NCBI GenBank assembly: GCA_963836015.1
Contig: CAWIIF010000015.1
Coordinates: 1,550,001 to 1,614,000, forward strand
Source: CAWCDJ01 sp963836015
GTDB lineage: Bacteria; Acidobacteriota; Terriglobia; Bryobacterales; Bryobacteraceae
Direction of reading: 5' to 3'
DNA length: 64,000 nucleotides
Part shown: one piece after another, positions 8,833 to 17,923 of the stretch
Layout: the number at the start of each line of letters is the position of its first letter
Numbering within the stretch: position 1 is the first letter of the stretch
Position numbers and translations under genes: made by a program
The notes under the pieces: generated by a model
The model's input: only the letters and a program-made list of their open reading frames with translations
The model's database searches: none
Told to the model about the DNA's origin: nothing

Positions 8833-9258
8833 TTAGACGGGGGATTCTCCTTCGTCCTTCGGTTGGGAGGAGTCAACGAGATAAATGCACCCGATGCCCG
8901 CTCCGTACGCGAGCAGATCCAGAAAGCTGAACTCGACACCGATCAATCGGGCACAAACCCGCACCATCAAGTGCTCACTGGCAAGCATGTGGGCCGGAAT
9001 CATTGTCAGTTGAAACAACTCGATAGCGGTCGTGGCAACCATCGCACCCACGGCCGACCCCGCAGACCCCGACCACAGCCGCAAAATCCCGTAGACCATC
9101 ATCGCGTACAAGGCGTCGCCCAGGTACTTGTCAAAGACCGCTAATCCTGTGTGAACGACTCTCGAGAGGATACCCATCGCGATGATGCCGACGAGGCAGA
9201 ACACCCAGGACAAGCGCGACCTTAAGCGGACGACCATCTCTTCATGGTACGAATCCAT
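8833..9258 (-). CDS. DUF2809 family membrane protein
   Basis: A 141-residue protein with about four membrane helices. The pattern KYLGDALYAMMVYGILRLW followed by AIELFQL in the next helix matches the DUF2809 family, small inner-membrane proteins of unknown function. The spacing of LGD and the membrane E-x-x-Q is characteristic. It is on the same strand as the metallophosphoesterase upstream, separated by 27 bases, so the two may be co-transcribed. The 277 bases before the SBP56 start hold no recognisable gene. Confidence 0.7.
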   Translation of the reverse strand: MDSYHEEMVVRLRSRLSWVFCLVGIIAMGILSRVVHTGLAVFDKYLGDALYAMMVYGILRLWSGSAGSAVGAMVATTAIELFQLTMIPAHMLASEHLMVRVCARLIGVEFSFLDLLAYGAGIGCIYLVDSSQPKDEGESPV

Positions 9259-9285
9259 CGAACGGCCGTAGTCATCAACTGCCTT

Positions 9286-11073
9286 CTAACCGAGCCATAC
9301 GCGCTCGGTTCCGGTCAGTCGAACGTCTCCATCAACGCCGAAGGCGAGCTCGTGGATGTGGAAGCTTCCCCGATAGTCGCCGCCGCCTTCGGGTTTCAGC
9401 GCTGCGGACGGGGCGGAGCATAGAACTACCTCGCTGCAGGTCCCGATCCAGTCTCTGTGCCGGTGGCCGTGAAGCACCAGGATCCGCGAGGAATAGTGCG
9501 CGATGGCTGCCAGAAGATCCGGCGCGTTGACCAGCGCGAGACCGATACGGTCGGTGAGGCTGATGGAAGGCAGGGGATACTCCACTACCTGGTGATGGAG
9601 CAGAATCAGCCAGGCCCGGCCGGGAGAATTGGCGAGGAGCGACCGGAGAGCGCGCAACTGCGAGCGGTCCACGACGCCGACCGCATTGGTGAGCGAGAAA
9701 TGGCTGCGGGCATTGGAATTGAGCAGAATGACTCCGTAGCCGTGCTGCCCGGCGGGCTCCACCAGGGGGAAGATCGCATCCCAGACCCTCGTCATCTCCA
9801 ACCGGCCGCGCCGTGAGCCGCGCCGAGCGAGCGCCCGCAGCAGCTCCGCCCGCCGGCCCTCCCGCAGATATTCGTTGAGCGATGGTCCCAGCGCACCGGA
9901 TTTGCGGCCGACCAGGTAGGTCCGATCGCCCTGGATCGCATCGAGAGCGAGGACCACACGCAGCTTGCGGAGTGACTGGCCGGTGCTCCCGGGCAGGTCG
10001 GGCCGCCCGGGATTGGTGCGGTCGACGATGTTGACATCGTGGTTGCCCGGCACAAACGACAATCGGGCTCGCAGCTCGGGAAAACATCGAAGAAGGTCGA
10101 CGAATTCCGCCCATTCGGCGCGCGTTCCGGCGTCGGTGACGTCGCCGGTTACCAGGATCCGATCTACGGGGGCCGCCTTGTGGATCGCGGCGAGCCTGCG
10201 CAATGCATTACGAATGCACCGGTTGCCTCGCGGGCCGTGCGTACCGGACTCCATGCGGTAACCGTAGCGCTCGCCGACCAGGTGCAGGTCCGAAAGGTGC
10301 GCCACGCGGACGGTGGACCGCTGCGGTTCCGGCGGCTCTGGAGTCCAGTCGAGAACCGGGCTTCGGAATGCCAGCTCGCGCACCAGCCAGTACACGCTCT
10401 CGACGGCGGTGGAGAGGCCGAGGACCACGGCGGCATTGCTCAACGCGGCCCTGGCCGCGGCCCACGGACTCGCACGCTTCAGATCGACCAGTTGGAAGCC
10501 CGCCGAAAACTCTACGGTCATCGCCAGGGCGACGCCTCCGATGGCGAGCAGCGACGCCGCCAGGATCGTACCGAGCCGGCGCCTGCGATCGACTTGTCGG
10601 GTAGTGAGGGCCCGGCTCGGAAACCGTTCCGCGACATAGCGGAGAACCTCGCGGAAAGCCACGAACATAGGAAGGATGAGGGTGTAATGGAGCTGCCAGA
10701 AGCTGTCGATAACTTTCGCCAGAAGCGGCCGGCCGATGGTCAGAGCAGCCGCCACCAGAAAAACCAGCAGAGCGAGCGCGAAGATCGGCTGGCTACCGAT
10801 CAGGGTAGCCGCGTGGAGTTTCAGCCGGCCGTAACTGAACGCGATCGACGGTGCGATCCCCACCAGCAGGGCCGGACCGACAATCAGAGCCAGAAAACCG
10901 ATCGATGCTCTCAGGTAGTTGAATTCGAGCGCTGCCGACAAGACGACGCTCCGCATTCCGCGTCCGTACGGGCTCGTACGGTTATCGTCGCTATCACCAC
11001 GCCGCAAATTCCAGATGGGCGGGACGGGCATCCTCTTCCACAAGGCGATTCCCCGGGGACCCTCATGACTCAC
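9286..11073 (-). CDS. Membrane-anchored calcineurin-like metallophosphoesterase
   Basis: Up to 595 residues: an N-terminal region with about four membrane helices (roughly residues 45-235), then a calcineurin-like phosphoesterase domain. The metal-binding motifs are complete and in order: SDLHL, GDVTD, GNHD, LLHHQ and HGHRHRD. Such enzymes hydrolyse phosphomonoesters or diesters; the substrate cannot be read here. The start is uncertain: GTG at 11073, ATG at 11031, or ATG at 10956 just before the first helix. All keep both domains. Its orientation relative to the membrane was not determined. Confidence 0.75.
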   Translation of the reverse strand: MSHEGPRGIALWKRMPVPPIWNLRRGDSDDNRTSPYGRGMRSVVLSAALEFNYLRASIGFLALIVGPALLVGIAPSIAFSYGRLKLHAATLIGSQPIFALALLVFLVAAALTIGRPLLAKVIDSFWQLHYTLILPMFVAFREVLRYVAERFPSRALTTRQVDRRRRLGTILAASLLAIGGVALAMTVEFSAGFQLVDLKRASPWAAARAALSNAAVVLGLSTAVESVYWLVRELAFRSPVLDWTPEPPEPQRSTVRVAHLSDLHLVGERYGYRMESGTHGPRGNRCIRNALRRLAAIHKAAPVDRILVTGDVTDAGTRAEWAEFVDLLRCFPELRARLSFVPGNHDVNIVDRTNPGRPDLPGSTGQSLRKLRVVLALDAIQGDRTYLVGRKSGALGPSLNEYLREGRRAELLRALARRGSRRGRLEMTRVWDAIFPLVEPAGQHGYGVILLNSNARSHFSLTNAVGVVDRSQLRALRSLLANSPGRAWLILLHHQVVEYPLPSISLTDRIGLALVNAPDLLAAIAHYSSRILVLHGHRHRDWIGTCSEVVLCSAPSAALKPEGGGDYRGSFHIHELAFGVDGDVRLTGTERVWLG

Positions 11074-11194
11074 TTTTCCCGCGCGAAAAATAATGAGACG
11101 GCGGCTCGAAAGGGGGGCATCAACACATTAGGAGGAAAGTAGGGACCATCCATACATCGGAACGGCTGACGGAGTAGTACTTCGAGGAGGAAGG

Positions 11195-11503
11195 ATGTCC
11201 GTAAAAAGCCATTTGATCGGTGTTGTGATTGCCGCGGTGATGTTGGCCGAGGGGCTGGTTGTACAGGCTCGTCCAATAGTTGTGAGGACGCCGCCGCCTC
11301 GCGCCAGGTCCACCAGAGTCGTCGGCAGACCGCCCCACCGGGGGTGGGTTTGGACCCCCGGTTACTACCGGTGGAGCCGCGGACGGTACGCCTGGACGCG
11401 CGGAAGGTGGGCAGCCCCACCGCGTCGAGGCGCAAGGTGGGTGTCGCCGAGGTGGCGCCGCAGCCCCCGGGGTTACACGTTCGTCGCCGGACGGTGGCGC
11501 TAA
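11195..11503 (+). CDS. Small secreted Tyr/Trp/Arg-rich repeat protein
   Basis: A 102-residue protein with a signal peptide (cut near VQA-RP) followed by repeated aromatic-basic units such as WVWTPGYYRW, GRYAWTRGRW and TFVAGRWR. These resemble YXWXGXW/WxxGxW-type repeats of small envelope proteins. The ribosome site GGAGGAAGG directly precedes the ATG. It is very rich in arginine and proline. It is followed 29 bases later by another small exported protein. Function unknown; a structural or envelope-binding role is only a guess. Confidence 0.6.
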   Translation: MSVKSHLIGVVIAAVMLAEGLVVQARPIVVRTPPPRARSTRVVGRPPHRGWVWTPGYYRWSRGRYAWTRGRWAAPPRRGARWVSPRWRRSPRGYTFVAGRWR

Positions 11504-11532
11504 TCAGATAACCGGCATGTGGGGGTAACAGT

Positions 11533-11856
11533 ATGCGAAAACGTCTTTTAACAGCAATCTTATCTACAGGACTTCTATTGGCAACTACGCCGCCGTCTCA
11601 TCAGGCGGCAACCAAGCCCTCGTCTCGCCAGGCACGGCCGAAGAAGGGTAAAACCAAGATGGCTTCCACCTCGCGCTCCCGCCGTCGCGGGACCGCGGCT
11701 AGGCGCGTCGGTATCGGCTCAGCGGGCGGAGCGGCAGTCGGCGCGATCGCGGGCGGAGGCAGGGGCGCAGCGATGGGCGGAATTCTGGGAGCCGGCGCGG
11801 GCGCGGTGCACCACAACCGCCAAAGGTCACGGAACAACCGAAATAGAAGTAAGTAA
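11533..11856 (+). CDS. Small exported glycine-zipper protein
   Basis: A 107-residue protein with a signal peptide, a strongly basic linker (many K, R and S) and a glycine-zipper stretch with small-residue periodicity (GIGSAGGAAVGAIAGG, then GAAMGGILGAGAGAV), ending in a basic tail. Glycine zippers of this kind insert in or associate with the outer membrane in several envelope proteins. It is co-directional with the preceding repeat protein. No specific function can be assigned. Confidence 0.6.
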   Translation: MRKRLLTAILSTGLLLATTPPSHQAATKPSSRQARPKKGKTKMASTSRSRRRGTAARRVGIGSAGGAAVGAIAGGGRGAAMGGILGAGAGAVHHNRQRSRNNRNRSK

Positions 11857-11895
11857 CGTCGTCAAGCCCAAGGTTTCGTTTGAAAGACCGAAGCC

Positions 11896-13800
11896 TTACG
11901 GGAACCGCTGAGCGAGAGAGAGCGCGATGGCGCTCCAACTCGTGCCGGCGGCGGAGATCCACTGGTCGCGTCCGTGGGGGAAACCGCTCTCGAACAAGGG
12001 CTGAACAGGCAACGATCTGCTCCTGATGTGCCATGAACCGTCAGCCTCCTGGGTTCCGAGGAGATACTTAACTCCGCGGACGAAGCTGGGCGATTCGGGA
12101 TCGAATAAACCGCTCTCCCGCAGGGCGACCAGTGCCTGTCCGGTCGCGTAGGCGTCCGAAGGTAGGGCCGGGAGTTGCGCCCATCCTCCGTCGGGGCGTT
12201 GCGCGGATGCGAGTCCGCGGGCCGCCCTGCCAATTACGTCGCGGGATGCTTTGGCCCAGACGAGTCCCAGCAGGCGCATGGAACTCTCCTCGGAGGCGGC
12301 CGGCGTGGCATTCGCGAGCCACGCCGCAGCTCGGGCGATTCGATCATCGAACTCGTGGCTGCGGCCGGGAAGCCGGTACAAACCGAGGGCTCGAGTCGCT
12401 ACCGCGGTTGCGGAAATGGTGCTGTATTCGAGCGGAGGACGTCCCCACCGATCCGGCCAGCTTCCATCGGGCATCTGGGTCGCCGCGATGTAATTGACTG
12501 CGATATCCGTGACCAGATCCGCGGGCTGGCCATCGGACGCGAGTCCGATCAGTTGCCAGGAGACAGTGGCGGCTTCGCCGGAGGGCGCGGCACCATTCTG
12601 CAGCAACTGGCCGGAGCCCTGCAAAATGGGATAGACCAGCTTGCGATTCGTTTCGGTGATCTGGCCTGAGCCGATGCCTGCGCGGCGCGCATACCATCCG
12701 GCAAGGGACGGCAGGCCCTGATGATGGCAGGAGAAGCATCCTCTTTGCTTGACCACCGACGGACCGGTCCGTTCGAGAAGGTCCAGGCTGCGCGAGACGG
12801 CGGCCCGGATTTGCGGTGGGCTTGGCACGATGGCGCGGACCTTGGGCGGTTCGATGACCGGCAGGCTTCCGCCCAGGAGTCCCACGATGCGTGCATCCGC
12901 CCGCCGCTGCGCCGCCTGAAGTGCGTTATCGCCATACGCGGTCCGGGCGTCCGTGGCGGAGCCGTGCTTTAACAGCATGCCGAAGACCTCGGCCGTCACC
13001 GTGTCTGACGCGGCTGCGAAAAGCAGGGCGTTGTGGCCGCGAGCATCCTTCCTGGCGGGGTCGATGCCCCGGTCGAGCAACATCCGCACCAGAGCCCGGT
13101 CGTTCCAAAAGCCGTAACGCTCGAGAACATCCTCATCCTGTGAGGTGCGGATCTTGGGGTTGGCCCCTCCGTCGAGGAGCACCTGCACCATCCGGCGATC
13201 TCCGCGCATGACGGCGAGATGGAGGGGAGAGAATCCACCCGGACCGGGGGGACTTGGGTCGGAACCCTTCTCGAGCAACAACGTGACGGAATCGACATCA
13301 CCCGAGAGGGCGGCCAGTGTCAGCGCCGTACCCCCGAAGACGGAAACTTTGATATCGGCTCCACGTTCCAGCATCATCCGGAGGAGGGCCGCATTTCCGG
13401 GATAAGCTGCAGCTGTGAAAAAGGGGGTTCCCCCAATATTCGATCTGGCGTTTACGTCGGCGCCCGCCTCAATGAGGACCTTCGCGGACTCGTACGAATG
13501 AACCGCCCAAGCCAGGGCCGTCAATCCGTTTTTGTCGCGATACTTAAGGTCGGCTCCGGCGCGGATCAGCATGCCGAGCACCCGTGGACCGGCGTAAAGG
13601 CTTGCGTACATGAGGGCCGACGCCTGGTCGGCGTCCTTAATATTGGGATCGACCCCCCTGGCGAGAAGGGCTTGGACCCGATCTCCGCCGTTGGCGCGGA
13701 TGGCATCGAGGAGCGCCCCACCAGAGTCCTTGAGTTGCAGGCCGGCTCCGGGAACTGCGGCAAGCACTACGACCAGGAAAGTCCGAATGATCTGCATCAT
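11896..13800 (-). CDS. Ankyrin repeat protein with CxxCH motif and squalene-cyclase-like domain
   Basis: A 634-residue exported protein. Order: signal peptide (about 1-20), eight or so ankyrin repeats (about 25-310), a CxxCH motif at C355-H359 in GCFSCHH, then an alpha/alpha toroid related to terpene cyclase/prenyltransferase domains. The last has three QW-type repeats (QMPDGSW, QRPDGGW, QEADGSW). The CxxCH could bind covalent heme if exported. The cyclase acidic motif (DxDD) is not obvious, so catalysis is doubtful. The frame extends to 13839, but the double ATG at 13800/13797 starts a normal signal peptide. It converges with the glycine-zipper gene. Confidence 0.75.
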   Translation of the reverse strand: MMQIIRTFLVVVLAAVPGAGLQLKDSGGALLDAIRANGGDRVQALLARGVDPNIKDADQASALMYASLYAGPRVLGMLIRAGADLKYRDKNGLTALAWAVHSYESAKVLIEAGADVNARSNIGGTPFFTAAAYPGNAALLRMMLERGADIKVSVFGGTALTLAALSGDVDSVTLLLEKGSDPSPPGPGGFSPLHLAVMRGDRRMVQVLLDGGANPKIRTSQDEDVLERYGFWNDRALVRMLLDRGIDPARKDARGHNALLFAAASDTVTAEVFGMLLKHGSATDARTAYGDNALQAAQRRADARIVGLLGGSLPVIEPPKVRAIVPSPPQIRAAVSRSLDLLERTGPSVVKQRGCFSCHHQGLPSLAGWYARRAGIGSGQITETNRKLVYPILQGSGQLLQNGAAPSGEAATVSWQLIGLASDGQPADLVTDIAVNYIAATQMPDGSWPDRWGRPPLEYSTISATAVATRALGLYRLPGRSHEFDDRIARAAAWLANATPAASEESSMRLLGLVWAKASRDVIGRAARGLASAQRPDGGWAQLPALPSDAYATGQALVALRESGLFDPESPSFVRGVKYLLGTQEADGSWHIRSRSLPVQPLFESGFPHGRDQWISAAGTSWSAIALSLAQRFP

Positions 13801-13878
13801 GGCATCCGTCTCCGATCCGCTGAGTATAGGCGCCGCCACGGCGTAAGTGGGAGTTAAGGGGAGTAAGGCGGGCGTAAG

Positions 13879-16143
13879 CTACTTGAGATTATCCACGCGA
13901 TAAAGGGTGGAGCTCAATTCCTGTGCTCCGAAGACCAGGCGGCCGCGCCCCGCCGAGACGCCAAATACGGACGCAGCAGAGGAACCGGGGATGTGGGCGC
14001 TCATTCGGTGAAGGTGAACCACCGGAAACGGCTCGCCGGCGGGATGTTTGGTTTGGCGGTCCACCCGCGTTGCCCAAATGCACCGATTGCCATCGCGATC
14101 GCTGAGGAAATAGATGATCGCTCCATCGGCCGACCAGGTTGGCTCGAAATCCCTGTGTTCGCCATCGGTGATGGGAATCCATTCCGTCTCCAGACTGGTC
14201 CGGCCGGACAGGAACGGCGCAACGAAGATCCGGCGCGGCGCCTCGTCCTTGCCCGTGTCCGTATGGAACGTGATCCACCTGCCGTCGGGAGAGAACCGGC
14301 TGGAATAGACCCGGTGCTGGTGGCGCGCGATCAAAGTCCGGTTGCCCGTGGCCAGGTTCAGGGAGTAGGCAGACCATGGCTCGCCCGCATGGTACAGCAC
14401 ATATTTGCCGTCCGCTGAAATGTCGGAGACCGCACCGCAATCGTCGCACACTTTTTGCGGTGCACCTCCCCGTGCGCCGACCTTGTACATCGGGTAGCTC
14501 GGACCCTTTCGGACGCCGAAGAAAACCGTGGCGCCGTCGCTCGAAATCTGAGGGGAACGCTCGGCGTCGGCGGTGGAGGTTAGGGCCCGCTCCTCGCCGG
14601 TGCGCAGATCCTTCAGCCAGATATCGACTTGCCCGGACCGGTCCGACAGGGCTACGAGGGCGGAGCCGTCACGGGAAATACGAGGCATGACGTACGATCC
14701 GGCGGAAGTGAACGATGGCCGGAACCCGGTGTGCGGCCGGCCAGCGTCGTCCAGGGCAGCGTCGAAGGCGGATAACGTGTATTGTCCGCTCGCCAGGACG
14801 GCGCCTCCGTCCGGCAGCAGCACCGAACCCTGCTCGAGTGCGGCGCCGAACGTTACCCTTCGAGGTTCCCCCTCCACCTGCCCGTACTGCTGTGAAAAGC
14901 GCATTCGCCAGAGGTTCGCAACACCTTGTGAAAGTCCGCTGAAGTCGTTCACGGGCATCGCCGCAGCCGAGAATTGCAGCCGGGAACCGTACCACGAGAC
15001 CGGTCCCTCGGACCAGATGTTCGCGCGCCGCAATGCGGCCGCCCATCCGGTTTCATGAGCCGGCCCGCCGTTCACCGGGAGCAGAAAAAGGTCCATCGGG
15101 CCGGGCACAACGCCACTCCCGCCTGGCGGAACCCGGCTTCCATAGACAAGCAGCGCACTTCCATCGGGAGACCACGCCGGCCGTTTGGCATCTGCGAGAT
15201 CGGCGCCCACGCGGATGGGTTTCCCGCCGGCCGACGGAACAATGAACGCTTGACCTTCGAAATGGTGCGATTCGCCCGTCCAGAACGCGATCCATTTACC
15301 GTCCGGGGAGAATTTGGGCGACCTTCCTAGTGGGGCGACAAGGCGCTCCGGCCCGCCTCCGACGGGGATCGCGTATACTCCGCCGCCATTCCGCTCGGAT
15401 CGAAACGCAAGTCGCGAGGAATCCGGCGAAAAGTCGGGTGACGCATCCACCGCCTGGTCGCTCGTAAGGCGCCGTCCTTCACCGCTATCGAGAGAGCGGA
15501 CCCAGATATCCACGTTGCCGGATTGGTCGCTGGCGTACGCCAGCAGTCGCCCATCGCGGGAAGCGCAAGGGTCGAACGCCGCGGCTGAGTCTTTGATCAG
15601 GCGGACGATCTCGGGTGTCGCCTGACGGCGAAGAGCCAACCGCCAAACAACTGCGGCCAGCGCGATTATGGCCAAACCTCCGGCAATTACCCAACGCAGG
15701 CGGATGGCTCGCCGTCCTCGACGCTGCGTTTCCAGCAGGGAGGTCGCCTCGTTGCGCACGATCAGCGGCACATAAGTGCCGCTGGGAAACTCGATGCGGA
15801 TGGCATCATGCATTCCCTCGGTAGCGTAGTACCGTTCGAGCCGCGCGCGCAGGCGCCGCGCTTCCACCCGGACTATGGCATCGATTTTCGGGTTGTAGCA
15901 CGGGCTGCGGTCGAATACGTCGAGCGCAATGGAGTATTCCTTGAGATTGCCGGCGTCGCCTGCAAGGAATCGTTCAACCGCGTAAGAAAGAAAGCGCTTG
16001 AGGCGCTCGGACCTGGCAAATCCCGGACTCTCCAAGATCCGGCCTACGTGTGCTTGCACGATGTCGTAGGGCACATCGGAGGGGCCGCCGGGATTGGTCC
16101 GCGGGCTGGACAGCTTCATGCCTGACGACCGGGCGCGAGCCAT
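13879..16143 (-). CDS. Membrane-anchored TolB/PD40 propeller protein with N-terminal regulator-like domain
   Basis: About 754 residues. An N-terminal domain (about 25-115) contains RSERLKRFLSYAVERFLAG and VEARRLRARLERYY. One membrane helix (about 150-170) follows, then a long beta-propeller with many SPDG/SPDS-type PD40 blades. This architecture is common in Solibacter-like Acidobacteria, where the N-terminal part is often a DNA-binding or signalling module and the propeller sits outside the membrane. Ligand unknown. The frame allows a GTG start at 16164; ATG at 16143 or 16119 are equally plausible. It is preceded by a zinc-ribbon gene on the same strand. Confidence 0.7.
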   Translation of the reverse strand: MARARSSGMKLSSPRTNPGGPSDVPYDIVQAHVGRILESPGFARSERLKRFLSYAVERFLAGDAGNLKEYSIALDVFDRSPCYNPKIDAIVRVEARRLRARLERYYATEGMHDAIRIEFPSGTYVPLIVRNEATSLLETQRRGRRAIRLRWVIAGGLAIIALAAVVWRLALRRQATPEIVRLIKDSAAAFDPCASRDGRLLAYASDQSGNVDIWVRSLDSGEGRRLTSDQAVDASPDFSPDSSRLAFRSERNGGGVYAIPVGGGPERLVAPLGRSPKFSPDGKWIAFWTGESHHFEGQAFIVPSAGGKPIRVGADLADAKRPAWSPDGSALLVYGSRVPPGGSGVVPGPMDLFLLPVNGGPAHETGWAAALRRANIWSEGPVSWYGSRLQFSAAAMPVNDFSGLSQGVANLWRMRFSQQYGQVEGEPRRVTFGAALEQGSVLLPDGGAVLASGQYTLSAFDAALDDAGRPHTGFRPSFTSAGSYVMPRISRDGSALVALSDRSGQVDIWLKDLRTGEERALTSTADAERSPQISSDGATVFFGVRKGPSYPMYKVGARGGAPQKVCDDCGAVSDISADGKYVLYHAGEPWSAYSLNLATGNRTLIARHQHRVYSSRFSPDGRWITFHTDTGKDEAPRRIFVAPFLSGRTSLETEWIPITDGEHRDFEPTWSADGAIIYFLSDRDGNRCIWATRVDRQTKHPAGEPFPVVHLHRMSAHIPGSSAASVFGVSAGRGRLVFGAQELSSTLYRVDNLK

Positions 16144-16193
16144 TATCTCACAGCCAAGCCGCACCGGCTCGAAGTGAAGCGCTTAGGGCGAAT

Positions 16194-16412
16194 CTAGCCG
16201 GACCGGTCGCCGGCCTGCGCGGAGCCCTGGGTTCCTGAATCCGCGATATCTGTATGACGATAGAAGCGGTGTCCACAACCCCTGCAGCGCCAGGGGCTTC
16301 GGTGGAAATGGAGCATAACGGCGTCGCGCAGGCCGCGGTTATGGGACGGGCGCAGATCCCTTCCGCCGCATGCAGGACAACGTACGATAACGTCCGTGTC
16401 AGCTTCGCTCAA
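16194..16412 (-). CDS. Small zinc-ribbon protein
   Basis: A 72-residue protein with two CxxC knuckles: CPACGGRDLRPS near the N-terminus and WRCRGCGHRFYRH in the middle. The spacing of about 27 residues is right for a zinc ribbon. Similar small proteins are common in Acidobacteria. The only in-frame start is the TTG at 16412, with GGAGG rather far upstream. It lies just before the propeller gene on the same strand. It may be a nucleic-acid-binding or regulatory zinc protein; the role is unknown. Confidence 0.55.
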   Translation of the reverse strand: MSEADTDVIVRCPACGGRDLRPSHNRGLRDAVMLHFHRSPWRCRGCGHRFYRHTDIADSGTQGSAQAGDRSG

Positions 16413-16650
16413 GGCGCGTTCTCAATCCTCCCAGGCTCCCGTACTTTCCTTACAAGGTAGCAGAGGATGGTGCGTATGCGCACAACATTGTAGAAAAAAA
16501 CCGTTCGTTAGGGTACACTGGCATCAGAGTTAGTCAAATTTTCGTGTCGGGCCAGACCCAAATGCGAATTCAGGAACTCCGTTGCGCCCCTTCCCCCTCC
16601 TGCTGAAGTTTCGCGGCTCGCGATAGAGGCTGGCTTAGAGGTAGAGCCGG

Positions 16651-16959
16651 ATGCCGGATGATCAAAGCCACTATGGCAAGTGGAGTAGGGAAGAATTGCG
16701 CAATGCGGAAACCACAGCCAGTCGGTTTCTGGCCGAGAACAGCGGGCAGATCGCGGAGACCATGCGCACCAAGGCGCGGTTCCTGGAGACCCTGATCCAG
16801 CGCTTCTCCAATCCGCAGGCCGAATTCCAGGAACGGCTGGAGTATTTCGCCCGGATCTCCGAGATCGCGCGCTTGATTGAAGCCGACGCCAACGGCTTCT
16901 TCGAGCTCGCGTCGCAGCCCATGGTCGCGCGAATCCTCGGCACGGTGCCGCGCAAGTAG
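16651..16959 (+). CDS. Hypothetical alpha-helical protein
   Basis: A 102-residue soluble protein predicted to be almost entirely helical, with no signal peptide, no cysteines and no motif I recognise. The ATG at 16651 has GAGG about ten bases upstream. It converges with fabD with only 12 bases between the stops. The amphipathic pattern (heptads rich in A, E, R and L) suggests a coiled coil or helical bundle. Function unknown. Confidence 0.55.
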   Translation: MPDDQSHYGKWSREELRNAETTASRFLAENSGQIAETMRTKARFLETLIQRFSNPQAEFQERLEYFARISEIARLIEADANGFFELASQPMVARILGTVPRK

Positions 16960-16971
16960 CGCCGTTCGGCG

Positions 16972-17892
16972 TTAGAGTTTGTCCAGGTCGGCGGGATCGC
17001 CGAACTTCTGCCCGGTGAGCGAAGGATCGATGTTGCGCAAAAGGCCGGTCAATACCGCGCCCGCGCCGGTCTCGATAAACCGGGTAACCCCTCGCGCTGC
17101 CAGCAGGCGGATCGTCTCCACCCAGCGAACGGGGTTCGGCACCTGCTGGTAAAGACCTTCCCGCGCATCCTCTCCGGTCGATACCTCTCGGGCCTGCCAG
17201 TTATTCACGAGCGGGCAGGCAAGCGGCCGGAATACGGCGGCATCGAGATCGGCCCGCAGGCGCTGCTGGGCGGGTGCCATCAGCGAGCAGTGAAACGGGG
17301 CGCTGACCGGCAGCAGGACGGCGCGGCGCGCCCCGGCAGCCTTGGCGAGCTCGATGGCGCGGGCGACGGCGCCGGCGTTTCCGGCGATCACCACCTGGTC
17401 GGGGGAATTCAGGTTGGCGGCGCTCACCACCTCTCCCTGCGCGGCCTGCTCGAGCACCGAATCGAGCTTGCCATCGGGCAGTTTGAGGAGCGCGGCCATG
17501 GCGCCTACCCCCGGGCGCACGGCTTCCTGCATATACCGGCCGCGATTGCGGACCAGCCGTAGCGCAGCGGCGAACTCCAGGCAGCCCGCGGCCACCAGGG
17601 CGGAATACTCTCCCAGGCTGTGGCCGGCCACGTAATCGGGCGCCAACCCTCGCTCCCGGAGCACCGTCCAGGCTGCCGTGGAAACGGTGAGCAGGGCGGG
17701 CTGGGTGTTTTCGGTCAGCTTGAGCTGGTCCTCGGGGCCTTCGAAGCAGAGGCGGGAGATGGGGAAGCCGAGAGTGTCGTCGGCTTCCTCAAAGACGCGG
17801 CGCGCCACAGCGAACCGGTCGGCCAGAGCCTTGCCCATGCCGGGAGCCTGGGAGCCCTGGCCGGGGAAGAGAAACGCGGTTTTGGGTGTCAA
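16972..17892 (-). CDS. fabD: Malonyl-CoA:ACP transacylase
   Basis: A 306-residue FabD that moves malonyl groups from CoA to acyl carrier protein for fatty acid synthesis in the cytoplasm. The nucleophile S92 lies in GHSLGEY and the catalytic H201 in APFHCSLM; the N-terminal FPGQGSQ motif is present. The start is TTG at 17892, because no ATG or GTG lies before the conserved FPGQGSQ. A perfect TATAAT sits six bases upstream, which suggests a leaderless message. The usual fab cluster genes are not adjacent; an exported hypothetical precedes it on the same strand. Confidence 0.92.
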   Translation of the reverse strand: MTPKTAFLFPGQGSQAPGMGKALADRFAVARRVFEEADDTLGFPISRLCFEGPEDQLKLTENTQPALLTVSTAAWTVLRERGLAPDYVAGHSLGEYSALVAAGCLEFAAALRLVRNRGRYMQEAVRPGVGAMAALLKLPDGKLDSVLEQAAQGEVVSAANLNSPDQVVIAGNAGAVARAIELAKAAGARRAVLLPVSAPFHCSLMAPAQQRLRADLDAAVFRPLACPLVNNWQAREVSTGEDAREGLYQQVPNPVRWVETIRLLAARGVTRFIETGAGAVLTGLLRNIDPSLTGQKFGDPADLDKL

Positions 17893-17898
17893 AGGAAG

Positions 17899-17904
17899 AT
17901 TATA
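17899..17904 (-). promoter_or_regulatory. TATAAT -10 box just upstream of fabD TTG start
   Basis: A perfect minus-strand TATAAT with six bases to the fabD TTG. A transcript starting at the usual distance would begin at or next to the start codon, giving a leaderless message. No good -35 element is visible 16-18 bases upstream. Confidence 0.4.
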
Positions 17905-17923
17905 ACCGCGAGGCCGCAGACGG

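Noticed and set aside
16470..16500. GTGCG-TATG-CGCAC inverted repeat as an operator
   Set aside because: Arms of five bases in GC-rich DNA are expected by chance, and no promoter aligns with it.
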